Source of the DNA: Aquiflexum balticum DSM 16537
Lineage (GTDB): Bacteria > Bacteroidota > Bacteroidia > Cytophagales > Cyclobacteriaceae
Direction of reading: 5' to 3'
Assembly (NCBI RefSeq): GCF_900176595.1
Contig: NZ_LT838813.1
Coordinates: forward strand, 4,048,001-4,112,000
Length of the DNA stretch: 64,000 bases
The position numbers and the translations under genes were made by a program. Shown piece after piece: positions 25,856 to 34,217 of the stretch. The notes beneath the pieces were generated by a model. That model had not been told where the DNA came from. It ran no database searches and saw only the letters and a program-made list of their open reading frames with translations. Each line of letters begins with the position of its first letter. The stretch's first letter is position 1.

Positions 25856-28078
25856 ATGTTAGGCCACCAGACTTTTACCGTAAGAAAACACTCCCAAAAT
25901 TCGACAAGGGTAGAGCACCTAAACGGGAATCACTATTGGACTACCAAGAAGTTTGATGTTCCTGAAAACACAAAGATTTCATTATTTGTAAGTGAGCTAA
26001 ATTCAGATAATAAAACAATCAAGGCTGAATGGGCCATGGATTATCTCTATAGGGAAGGTCAGACAAGAAATTTCAAGGTCTCTAGCATCACCAAAGATGA
26101 AATCAGACTTAAAGGACTCACAGGTGATAACCATACTATTCCCAATGGACCTGATTACAGTTACCCCTTTGTGGAGTCGGATATGGGTAAAATAATTGCT
26201 TTGCCCATCAAAAAGATTTTCAACCACAACAACTTACTTGAATTTGATATTAACGGATTTGTAGACTTAGGAAAAGCAATCGTACCCTATTACATCAACA
26301 CCGATCTTAGGCAATACCAGATCAAAGCCAAAGTAGAAATATACGATAAATGGAAAAAAGGTTTGAAGAGCGTCTTGCTTCAAATGCCAACGGGTACCGG
26401 AAAGACAAGATTGTTTTGCTCCATGGTCAGGGAGTTTCATATTGCTTCCCATAAAGATGACATTAGACGGGTCTTGTTGGTGGCGCACAGAGAGGAACTT
26501 ATCCTTCAGATCAGAGACACCCTTACCAAGAATTTTGGACTGAAAGCAGGGATCATCAAAAACGGATACGAAGAAGAGCCTAAAATCCCCATACAGATTG
26601 CCTCAATCCAGACATTGAAAAACAGAGAGCTTACAAGAATCCCTTCTCTTGTAATCATAGATGAAGCCCATCATGCCAAAGCAGAAACCTACCTTGAGCT
26701 TTGGAAGAGGTTTCCTGAAGCCTATTTCCTGGGAGTGACAGCAACACCTTACAGGTTAACAGGGGAGGGCTTCACGGATTTGTTTGATGCATTGATCACC
26801 ACACCTTCTATCAGTCAATTTACAGAGGATGGATTTTTGGCACCTATAAAATATTATGCCGTGAAAGAGAAGCGGAAATTTCTTTCCCTTGTGGGCATGA
26901 AAGGTGGGGATTACAAAGAAAGTGACCTTGAGGAATTTCTGGATACAGAGAAAAGCAGAAATATATTGGTGAGGACTTACCAGGAATTGGCAGAAGGGAA
27001 AAAAGGGTTGGTCTATTGCGTGACAAAGAAGCACAGCAAGTTTGTCAAGGAAGCATATAGTAATGCAGGGATTCCTGCTGAGCACATTGACGGTGATACA
27101 CCACCTGAAATCCGAAAAGAAATTATATCCAGATTCATCAAAGGGCATATCAAAGTACTCTGTAATGTTGACATTTTTTCCGAGGGATTTGATTGCCCTG
27201 ACATAGAGTTTGTACAACTGGCAAGACCTACAAAATCACTGTCCAAATACCTGCAACAGATAGGCAGGTGTACAAGGACGCATGCATCCAAAGGGTACGG
27301 GATCATTCTGGATAATGTGGGGAACCAACTTGAAAATGGAATTTTCAACCATGAATGGGACTGGGATTACTATTTCAGAGGTTATGCTGTCGATGTAATG
27401 GATAGTGAAACTCTTGGCTTTGGAAATGGCAGGAGAGAGTGGGTAATAGAAGATGAGGATGATAACCTGGAACTGATCCTTGATCCGGGGATAGAAGAAG
27501 CAGACCCAGAAAAGCAGTATAAGGAAAATTTTGAAATCAGTTTTCACCACTTCCTGGATCAGGACCTTAAAACGAGATACAAAAAAATACAGGCTATTGG
27601 ATACAGTGATGAAGAAGTTATGAAAGTCCTCAAACTGCTTCACCCGCTTCAATTTGATTATGCAGAATCCCACTTTATGAAATACCAAAAATGTAAATCA
27701 GAACTGGAGAAACTTAAAAATCAAAGAGTAGAGTTTGAACAGGAAATCATCAAAAGGAAAATTGAAATTTCAGAGTCTGATGCTTCAAAGATTGAGAAAG
27801 ATATCCTTTCTGAATTCCCCAATCTTCAGTCTGTCTATTCAAAATTAAAAGAAGCGGGCATATTAAATGAATCTGACATCGAAGGTATCCTAAAACTCAA
27901 AATGAAAAATGAATATGATACTTTTCTAAAACGGACAGAAGAGGCAAAAAGTGGTCAGCCTCAGCTTCAGGAGCTTCTGGATGAATTATCTGAAAAGATA
28001 GAAATGGTAGATGAAGAGATGGTCAAACTGAATGATAGAATATTTCAAATGGTAGAGCCGTTGTTGGTGGAGAAGTAG
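25856..28078 (+). CDS. SF2 DEAD/DEAH-type helicase, restriction-subunit-like
   Basis: A 740-residue superfamily 2 helicase of the ResIII/SSL2 type. Motif I is PTGTGKT (178-184), motif II is DEAH (269-272, followed by H273), motif III is GVTATPYR, and motif VI is QQIGRCTR (467-474). An N-terminal region of about 155 residues precedes the helicase core and is not recognised. The C-terminal about 150 residues (from about 590) form a charged coiled coil (SELEKLKNQRVEFEQEIIKR and similar). No nuclease or methyltransferase motif is visible in it, and no partner gene lies directly downstream. It resembles orphan helicases found in defence islands, where they may act in DNA repair or anti-phage sensing. 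That role is inferred from its position. Confidence 0.85.
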   Translation: MLGHQTFTVRKHSQNSTRVEHLNGNHYWTTKKFDVPENTKISLFVSELNSDNKTIKAEWAMDYLYREGQTRNFKVSSITKDEIRLKGLTGDNHTIPNGPDYSYPFVESDMGKIIALPIKKIFNHNNLLEFDINGFVDLGKAIVPYYINTDLRQYQIKAKVEIYDKWKKGLKSVLLQMPTGTGKTRLFCSMVREFHIASHKDDIRRVLLVAHREELILQIRDTLTKNFGLKAGIIKNGYEEEPKIPIQIASIQTLKNRELTRIPSLVIIDEAHHAKAETYLELWKRFPEAYFLGVTATPYRLTGEGFTDLFDALITTPSISQFTEDGFLAPIKYYAVKEKRKFLSLVGMKGGDYKESDLEEFLDTEKSRNILVRTYQELAEGKKGLVYCVTKKHSKFVKEAYSNAGIPAEHIDGDTPPEIRKEIISRFIKGHIKVLCNVDIFSEGFDCPDIEFVQLARPTKSLSKYLQQIGRCTRTHASKGYGIILDNVGNQLENGIFNHEWDWDYYFRGYAVDVMDSETLGFGNGRREWVIEDEDDNLELILDPGIEEADPEKQYKENFEISFHHFLDQDLKTRYKKIQAIGYSDEEVMKVLKLLHPLQFDYAESHFMKYQKCKSELEKLKNQRVEFEQEIIKRKIEISESDASKIEKDILSEFPNLQSVYSKLKEAGILNESDIEGILKLKMKNEYDTFLKRTEEAKSGQPQLQELLDELSEKIEMVDEEMVKLNDRIFQMVEPLLVEK

Positions 28079-28809
28079 GAGGAGTTAAATTTAGTTTAAA
28101 CTTCCCTAGAACAGATTGATACTTTATCATAACCATACCTTTTCCAACATTAAACCTCAGCAAGAGTTTACACTCTAAGGCATGCAATGCACATTAGAGC
28201 TGTAGGTATCCGGTATCTTGACCAATCATTGACCAATCAATTTTCATTGAAACACCATTTTCCCTTCAATAATTTTTTTGGTATTGGAGCTAGAGCATCT
28301 CGCCTGAGACCAGATTTAACTGCCGTATTGAGTAGTTTCAAATTAAATTTTATATATTATGTTCTCATTTTTAACCATGTGCGGTTTGGCGAAAGTAATC
28401 GAGTCAACAGCAGGAATATTCAATTGAAAGACATATCATCCAAAACCATTTCGTACCTCCTACTGCCAATAACCTAAATTCCGATTGGCATGTCTATGTT
28501 GGTTTCGGTCAGGAACAACCCCACCCATGAAAAATGCTGGTTTCAGATTCGTTTTGTTTGGGTTATTTGTAGCTTTTTTGAGTTGTATTGATTTTTATAT
28601 TCTAGGGTAAAGATTCTGCCAGGTATAACCTTTCCATTATAAAGGATGGACTTTCTTAATTTAATAGAATTACAGATTTAATAAGTTAATGATATTACAA
28701 AAAGACACAACAAAAGTAAAAATTGAACCCAAAATCATTATTGGCCAATTAAATAAACTGATAGAGCGACCCAAATAAATGCTTAAAAAAAATCTGCTTT
28801 TCAATCTAT
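28079..28809. other. Intergenic stretch without a supported gene
   Basis: A 731-bp AT-rich gap between the helicase and the fucose genes. A 96-codon open frame (28187-28477, plus) has no recognisable features and unremarkable composition, so I do not call it. No hairpin with a T-run was found close to the helicase stop. This gap is the most natural right boundary of the accessory/defence region because metabolic genes begin immediately after it. No attachment site or tRNA was seen to prove it. Confidence 0.4.
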
Positions 28810-28914
28810 ATGATGAAGATTGCAAAAATAATACTGATTTTAGTTGTTTTTATTGTAGTACAAACAGTGGCCTTAAGTTACTTTTGGCTTATCAAATTAT
28901 TATTTAATCTATGA
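28810..28914 (+). CDS. 34-residue single-span membrane peptide, coupled to the fuconate dehydratase gene
   Basis: A short open frame beginning ATGATGAAG encodes MMKIAKIILILVVFIVVQTV and then ALSYFWLIKLLFNL. This is a basic N-terminus, one hydrophobic span and a short tail. Its stop overlaps the start of the next gene as ATGA (28911-28914), a classic translational-coupling arrangement. The coding potential cannot be proven at this length, and it could be only a leader frame that promotes ribosome delivery. Confidence 0.4.
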   Translation: MMKIAKIILILVVFIVVQTVALSYFWLIKLLFNL

Positions 28915-30212
28915 CAACTACAATTATAACGGATGTATTGGTAAAAGATATCCGTTTTCCAACAAGTAAGACTTTTGACGGATCCGATGCCATGAACCCA
29001 GATCCTGATTATTCAGCAGCATATGTTATCTTAAAGACAAATCATCCTCAAAATCTGGAAGGCCATGGACTATGTTTCACCATTGGCAGAGGTAATGAAT
29101 TGTGTGTAGCTGCAATTAAGTCATTATCTACTTTAGTAATTGGCAAATCATTGGAATCTTTCACCTATGATATGGGCGCATTTTGGAAAATGATTTCTGG
29201 AGATAGCCAATTTCGTTGGTTAGGACCTGAAAAAGGTGTTATTCATTTAGCAACTGCTGCAATTGTCAATGCAGTTTGGGATTTATACGCTAAAAAAGAA
29301 TCCAAACCCCTTTGGAGATTATTATCTGATATGACTCCGGAAGAGCTTGTTAGGTGTATAGACTTTACTTATATAACTGATGTAATTACTGCTGAAGAAG
29401 CCCTAATCCATCTTAAGAAACTGGAAAATTCAAAACAAAGTAGGATAGATAAATTGTTTGAAGAAGGTTATCCTGCTTATACAACATCTGCAGGTTGGTT
29501 GGGCTATTCGGATGATAAAATGAGATCTCTTTGCAGAGAGGCAAAAGAAACGGGGTTTAACCATTTAAAAATTAAAGTGGGCAGCGATATTTTTGATGAT
29601 ATCCGAAGGGCAAATATAATTAGAGAAGAGTTAGGGCCTAACGTTCACTTGATGATGGACGCCAACCAAAAATGGGAAGTAGATGAAGCAATTCACAATA
29701 TGAAAGAGTTGTCACGATTCAATCCTTATTGGATTGAAGAACCAACCAGCCCAGATGATATTTTAGGTCATGCAAAAATTGCAAAAGCCGTATATCCAAT
29801 ATTAGTAGCTACAGGAGAACATTGTCATAACAGGGTAATGTTCAAGCAGTTTCTTCAAGCAAATTCTATTGGGATTTGCCAAATTGATAGTTGTAGACTT
29901 GGTGGGGTAAATGAAGTTTTGAGTGTTTTATTAATGGCCGCAAAATTTAACATTCCAGTTTGTCCACATGCAGGAGGAGTTGGGCTATGTGAACATGTGC
30001 AACATCTATCTATGATTGATTATATTGCTATAAGTGGTACCAAGGAAAATAGAATTATAGAATATGTTGATAACCTGCATGAACACTTCAATGATCCGGT
30101 TATTATAAAAAATGGGTCATATATGCCTCCATTGAACCCGGGATATAGTATATCTATGAAGGAAGAAACCCTGAAAAATTTCAGTTTTCCAGATGGTGAA
30201 ATATGGAATTAG
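28911..30212 (+). CDS. fucD: L-fuconate dehydratase (enolase superfamily)
   Basis: A 433-residue enolase-superfamily enzyme of the L-fuconate dehydratase type. It removes water from L-fuconate to give 2-keto-3-deoxy-L-fuconate in the non-phosphorylative L-fucose pathway. Catalytic features visible are the KxK motif HLKIK (K220, K222), metal ligands in MMDAN (D250, N252) and WIEEP (E276), and the C-terminal base His353 in VCPHAGGVGLCEH. The N-terminal capping segment VKDIRFPTSKTFDGSDAMNP is characteristic of the fuconate-dehydratase/ENOSF1 group rather than mandelate racemase. It is cytoplasmic. The other pathway enzymes are encoded at 44753-48705, and the LutABC genes for the product lactate lie 110 nt downstream. 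Specificity is assigned from the signature plus this context. Confidence 0.92.
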   Translation: MTTTIITDVLVKDIRFPTSKTFDGSDAMNPDPDYSAAYVILKTNHPQNLEGHGLCFTIGRGNELCVAAIKSLSTLVIGKSLESFTYDMGAFWKMISGDSQFRWLGPEKGVIHLATAAIVNAVWDLYAKKESKPLWRLLSDMTPEELVRCIDFTYITDVITAEEALIHLKKLENSKQSRIDKLFEEGYPAYTTSAGWLGYSDDKMRSLCREAKETGFNHLKIKVGSDIFDDIRRANIIREELGPNVHLMMDANQKWEVDEAIHNMKELSRFNPYWIEEPTSPDDILGHAKIAKAVYPILVATGEHCHNRVMFKQFLQANSIGICQIDSCRLGGVNEVLSVLLMAAKFNIPVCPHAGGVGLCEHVQHLSMIDYIAISGTKENRIIEYVDNLHEHFNDPVIIKNGSYMPPLNPGYSISMKEETLKNFSFPDGEIWN

Positions 30213-30321
30213 GAATAAAAAGTCGTTTTGAAAATTATGCACGATTTTAAAGGACTATTAAATTTAGAAATCTCATTTTCTTGAATTCAATTGTCATACA
30301 ATAGAATTTTCAAAATTTCAT

Positions 30322-31080
30322 ATGCACAAATCCTATTCAAATATCGCCCTATTTATCCCATGCTACGTCGACCTATTCTACCCCAAGGTAGCCATTGCTA
30401 CACTGGAACTCTTGGAAAAGTTGGGCTGTCAGGTAACCTATCCCTTGGCGCAAACCTGTTGTGGACAGCCCATGTCCAACGCGGGATATGAAAGAGACAC
30501 GGTTGGCACAACCAAAAACTTTTTAAATACATTTAAAGACTTTGATTATATAGTGGCCCCATCGGGTTCCTGCGTACTGCATGTGAAAGATCATTCACCA
30601 TCCATTCCCTGTTTGGAATCTGAACAGTACGCTACACAACACAAAATCTACGAGTTGACGGAATTTATCACCGATATTTTAAAGATCGACTCTATCCGGG
30701 GAATTTATCCCCATAAGATTGGCTACCATGCTTCCTGCCATGGACAGCGAGGACTGAGATTGGCGGCTGCAAGCGAACTGCATGAAACCCCATTCAACAA
30801 AGCCCGGCAACTCCTGCAGCAGCTTGAAGGCTTGGAATGGGTGGAGTTGACAAGAAAAGATGAATGTTGTGGCTTTGGGGGGACTTTTGCTGTGACAGAG
30901 GAGGCCCTTTCCATTCAAATGGGCAAAGACAGACTGGTTGACCATATCAGCAATGGTGTGGAAATATTGACCGGTGGTGACATGTCCTGCATCATGCACC
31001 TGCAGGGAATTGCTTCAAGAAACAACCAAAATATCCAATTTAAACACATTGCAGAAATACTAAACGAAGCCATCTCATGA
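30322..31080 (+). CDS. lutA: L-lactate utilization (Fe-S) protein LutA
   Basis: A 252-residue protein of the LutA/YkgE family, a subunit of the three-part iron-sulfur L-lactate dehydrogenase LutABC that oxidises L-lactate to pyruvate. It has the two cysteine-rich CCG domains: AQTCCGQPMSNAGY near residue 50 and KDECCGFGGTFAV near residue 180, which bind Fe-S or related cofactors. The N-terminus NIALFIPCYVDLFYPKVAIA is also typical. The stop overlaps the lutB start by 4 nt (ATGA), so the operon is coupled. Its place after fuconate dehydratase matches the fate of fucose carbon, because this pathway ends in L-lactate plus pyruvate. Confidence 0.93.
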   Translation: MHKSYSNIALFIPCYVDLFYPKVAIATLELLEKLGCQVTYPLAQTCCGQPMSNAGYERDTVGTTKNFLNTFKDFDYIVAPSGSCVLHVKDHSPSIPCLESEQYATQHKIYELTEFITDILKIDSIRGIYPHKIGYHASCHGQRGLRLAAASELHETPFNKARQLLQQLEGLEWVELTRKDECCGFGGTFAVTEEALSIQMGKDRLVDHISNGVEILTGGDMSCIMHLQGIASRNNQNIQFKHIAEILNEAIS

Positions 31081-32435
31081 ACCACCCACAGGAAGCCGCG
31101 GAATTTTTGAAGGATGCTGCCAATGCCAAATGGCATGATGATACCCTTTGGTTTGTCCGGGACAAGCGGGATAAAATCAGTAAATCCGTGCCAGAATGGG
31201 AAGCACTCAGAGAACTGGCCTCCCAGATCAAGGACAATGTGCTGGCCAATTTGGAAACCTACCTGGTTGAGCTTGAAAAAAAAGCAATAGCAAATAACAT
31301 CCACGTACATTGGGCGAAGGATGCCGAAGAACACAATCAAATTGTTTTGGACATCCTGCAGCAAAATCAATGCAAAGCCATTGTCAAAAGCAAATCCATT
31401 CTCACAGAGGAATGTCATCTTAATCCCTTTTTGGAAAAAAACGGTATCGAGGTAGTGGATACTGATTTGGGAGAAAGGATAGTCCAGTTTCTCAACCAAC
31501 CCCCCAGTCATATCGTGTTGCCAGCCATCCACTTGAAAAAAATGGCCATTTCGGATATTTTCCATGAAAAACTCCTTACTGAAAAAGGCAATGATGACCC
31601 CTATTACCTGACACAGGCAGCAAGGAAGCATCTGAGGGAAAAGTTTTTGGCCGCCAAAGTAGCTATTACCGGAGTGAATTTTGGAGTGGCCGAAACTGGT
31701 GAGTTTGTAGTCTGCACCAATGAAGGCAATGCCGATATGGGTGTGCACTTGGCAGATGTCCATATTGCCTGTATGGGAATAGAAAAAATCATCCCCAAAA
31801 GGGAACATCTGGGGGTATTCCTCAGGTTATTGGCCCGTTCTGCGACAGGTCAATCCGTCACCAATTACAATTCCCATTTCAGGAGTCCTTCTCCGGGAAA
31901 AGAAATCCATATCGTCTTGGTGGACAACGGACGCACCGAACAATTGGGCCGTGAAAAATTCAGAAATTCACTTAAATGCATCCGTTGCGGAGCCTGTATG
32001 AACACCTGCCCGATCTACAGGCGAAGTGGGGGGTTCAGTTACGGAAGTACTGTTCCAGGCCCAATCGGCTCTATACTTTCCCCCGGAATCGATTTACAAA
32101 AGCACAGTTCTTTGCCTTTCGCTTCCACTCTGTGCGGTTCCTGTTCTGATGTCTGCCCGGTCAAGATCAATATCCATGAACAGCTTTACGAATGGCGGCA
32201 GGAAATCACCAAAGCACAAGGTATCAATGCCAAGAGTATTTCCATGAGTATTGCCAATGGGATTTTTGCAGTACCTTTTGCCTATAAAATCAGTGCCGGC
32301 ATGATGCGGGGGGCTTTGAAATTTCTTCCCGACAATATCACCTACTCAGGTTTAAATACATGGGGAAAACAGCGGGATCTGCCTGAATTGCCCAAAGAAA
32401 CCTTCAAAGAATGGTACAAGAAAAATCGAAAATGA
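31077..32435 (+). CDS. lutB: L-lactate utilization Fe-S protein LutB
   Basis: A 452-residue LutB/YkgF, the electron-transfer subunit of LutABC. The N-terminal two-thirds is a LUD (DUF162-type) domain with ITGVNFGVAETGEFVVCTNE. The C-terminal third has two [4Fe-4S] ferredoxin-type cysteine sets, CIRCGACMNTCP and CGSCSDVCP, and the expected PGPIGSILSP segment. All cluster ligands are present. The start overlaps lutA by 4 nt and the stop overlaps lutC by 4 nt, so lutABC is one coupled unit. Cytoplasmic. Confidence 0.94.
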   Translation: MNHPQEAAEFLKDAANAKWHDDTLWFVRDKRDKISKSVPEWEALRELASQIKDNVLANLETYLVELEKKAIANNIHVHWAKDAEEHNQIVLDILQQNQCKAIVKSKSILTEECHLNPFLEKNGIEVVDTDLGERIVQFLNQPPSHIVLPAIHLKKMAISDIFHEKLLTEKGNDDPYYLTQAARKHLREKFLAAKVAITGVNFGVAETGEFVVCTNEGNADMGVHLADVHIACMGIEKIIPKREHLGVFLRLLARSATGQSVTNYNSHFRSPSPGKEIHIVLVDNGRTEQLGREKFRNSLKCIRCGACMNTCPIYRRSGGFSYGSTVPGPIGSILSPGIDLQKHSSLPFASTLCGSCSDVCPVKINIHEQLYEWRQEITKAQGINAKSISMSIANGIFAVPFAYKISAGMMRGALKFLPDNITYSGLNTWGKQRDLPELPKETFKEWYKKNRK

Positions 32436-32992
32436 ACAGCAGGGAGCAAATATTATCCAAAATCAAAACTATACCAAGGGAGAAAAGATCACTGCCGGAA
32501 ATCCCCGCTTTTTCTTTGGAAGGAGACCTGATTAAATTGTTCACCCAATCCATTCAGGCCAATAAAGGAGAGATAGTGGGCGAAGGAGAATTGGCCGATA
32601 TCATTGCACAAAACAACTTCAATAAAATACTCTCCTTAGCTGCCCCTTTTGAAGAATTCTCCAATACCGACTTACCTGCTGATCCACATCAATTGAAAGG
32701 TTTGGATTTGGCCATTGTTGAAGGTCAGTTTGGGGTAGCTGAGAACGGGGCCATTTGGTTGGCAGATGAAAACATGGGTTTGAGGGCCTTGCCATTTATC
32801 ACCGAACATCTGGTAATAGTATTGGAAAAAAAATCCCTGCTTGCCAATATGCACGAAGCCTATAAAAAGATAGGGCTGACCCATTCCGGTTTCGGTCTTT
32901 TTATAGCCGGCCCTTCAAAGACAGCGGATATAGAGCAGTCTTTGGTAATCGGGGCACATGGGGCGAAGAGTCTGAGGGTGGTTTTGGTATAG
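32432..32992 (+). CDS. lutC: L-lactate utilization protein LutC (LUD domain)
   Basis: LUD-domain (DUF162) protein, the third subunit of the LutABC L-lactate oxidation complex. From the ATG at 32432 it has 186 residues beginning MNSREQILSKIK. This start forms an ATGA overlap with the lutB stop and is preferred over an upstream in-frame Met inside lutB. Conserved features are LDLAIVEGQFGVAENGAIWL and the C-terminal GPSKTADIEQSLVIGAHGAK motif of the family. No terminator hairpin with a T-run was found in the following 60 nt. Confidence 0.92.
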   Translation: MNSREQILSKIKTIPREKRSLPEIPAFSLEGDLIKLFTQSIQANKGEIVGEGELADIIAQNNFNKILSLAAPFEEFSNTDLPADPHQLKGLDLAIVEGQFGVAENGAIWLADENMGLRALPFITEHLVIVLEKKSLLANMHEAYKKIGLTHSGFGLFIAGPSKTADIEQSLVIGAHGAKSLRVVLV

Positions 32993-33499
32993 CAGTAAAA
33001 GAAAAAATTTCTTAATCCATTTTTTAAAATATCCCTTTACTCAAAGAAGAGAAGAAAGCTTTCTAGAAACAAGGCGGTATATTTTTTTATAAGTTTGGAC
33101 CGATTTCAATATTAATCTTTCAGCTATCATTTGGGCATTCATTTGTATAATATCAAAACCAACAATAAATCAAAAATCTGATTTTAAAAGTAATTGTTGT
33201 CCGGAATCTCAACACGAAAAGGTTAGGAAAAAAAATTTGACCTTCGGATATTTTTTTGCAATAAAATGATTGTATTTTAAAAATCTAAAGGGAGTTTCAG
33301 GATGTGAAAATTGGATAAAAATTTAAAAGATCCACTGTTTAATTACCAAGTTTTTAAGAATGTTTTTGTTAAAAAACCACAATTTAGGTTTCAAAAAAAT
33401 TCAAAAGGCAAAATTAGTATTAAGAATTGGTGAAATTCAGGTAGTTCTGATAAAGTCCATCTGTTAATTTTACTGATAGCAAAAACTCAAAATAACAAA
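32993..33499. other. Intergenic region carrying an upstream element
   Basis: A 507-bp AT-rich gap between lutC and the DUF1080 operon. No gene is supported. Near its right end lies the 66-bp conserved element (33408-33473) listed separately. A 12-bp palindrome AGAAAGCTTTCT lies at 33053-33064 but has no T-run, so I do not call it a terminator. Confidence 0.6.
33408..33473 (+). promoter_or_regulatory. Conserved 66-bp upstream element, copy 1
   Basis: This stretch aligns without gaps to 44571-44636, with 12 mismatches over 66 positions counted by eye. Fully shared blocks are GCAAAATTAGTATTA, TTCAGGTAGTTCT and TTAATTTTAC. A short palindrome TGAAATTCA sits in the centre and occurs in the other copy as its reverse complement TGAATTTCA. 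The last block resembles a Bacteroidetes -7 box (TAnnTTTG, with A in place of the final G) and ends 26 nt before the DUF1080 gene start. A promoter-plus-operator for co-regulated operons is the simplest reading. Confidence 0.6.
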
Positions 33500-34174
33500 A
33501 TGATGAACTCAATAAAAAAGCTTCATTACAGAATCATATTAATCTTTATCATAGTATTCACATGTAGCTTATTGAACGTTTCTGGACAACACTTTAAGAA
33601 TACTATTTCCATTTTCAACAACAATTCTTTGAATGGCTGGAATGTTCATCCTTCAAGTTCTAAAGATCTTTGGAAAGTTGAAAAGGGTATAATTGTAGGT
33701 GGAGATGGTGTTAGGAAAATAGAGGAGAACAATTACTTATATACAGAGGAAATTTACGGTGATTTTGAATTTAGGTGTCTTTTCAGACTGACCGGAGATG
33801 CTGGCACAGGTTTAATAAATAGTGGAATACAATACCGATCAAATATAATTGACAAAAATATGGTTGGATATCAAGCTGATATTGGGACTGGATATTGGGG
33901 AGATATTTATGATGAACACAGACGCGGAAAGCTGGTGGGAGGTGATTTAGAAACTTTAAAGCATATTCTTTCAGAGACCGGGTGGAATAGTTACACTATC
34001 AGGTGTAAAGGAGACTTTCATGAGATATTTATCAATGGTGTAAAGACTTGTGAGTATGAAGAAAAAAATCCAGATATCCCTAAAAGTGGATTGATTGGAA
34101 TTCAATTACATAGTGGAGGAAATGCAAAAATTGAATTTCGGGATTTAACTATCACCTATATAAGTGAAAATTGA
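33500..34174 (+). CDS. Secreted DUF1080 (3-keto-disaccharide hydrolase-like) protein
   Basis: A 224-residue exported protein with a signal peptide (IILIFIIVFTCSLLNVSGQ). The mature part is one DUF1080 domain, a concanavalin-like jelly roll. Marks of the family are the opening LFNGxSLxGW-like segment (here IFNNNSLNGWNVH), LWKVEKGIIVGGDG, and a central SGIQYRS followed by GYQADIG. Characterised members hydrolyse 3-keto-glycosides, cleaving glycosidic bonds by elimination after sugar oxidation. It is the first gene after the conserved 66-bp element and precedes the cytochrome c dehydrogenase-like gene by 43 nt. A periplasmic oxidation-then-cleavage pair is therefore plausible. The substrate is unknown. 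Confidence 0.85.
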   Translation: MMNSIKKLHYRIILIFIIVFTCSLLNVSGQHFKNTISIFNNNSLNGWNVHPSSSKDLWKVEKGIIVGGDGVRKIEENNYLYTEEIYGDFEFRCLFRLTGDAGTGLINSGIQYRSNIIDKNMVGYQADIGTGYWGDIYDEHRRGKLVGGDLETLKHILSETGWNSYTIRCKGDFHEIFINGVKTCEYEEKNPDIPKSGLIGIQLHSGGNAKIEFRDLTITYISEN

Positions 34175-34217
34175 AGATTTCTATTTAAAATATTAACATC
34201 ACTTCATATTAAGAAAA

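Noticed and set aside
28187-28477. 96-codon plus-strand frame in the gap after the helicase
   Set aside because: No recognisable domain, unremarkable start context and composition like non-coding DNA; could be a decayed gene but cannot be supported.
33053-33064. Palindrome AGAAAGCTTTCT after lutC
   Set aside because: No loop and no T-tract; not convincing as a terminator or operator.
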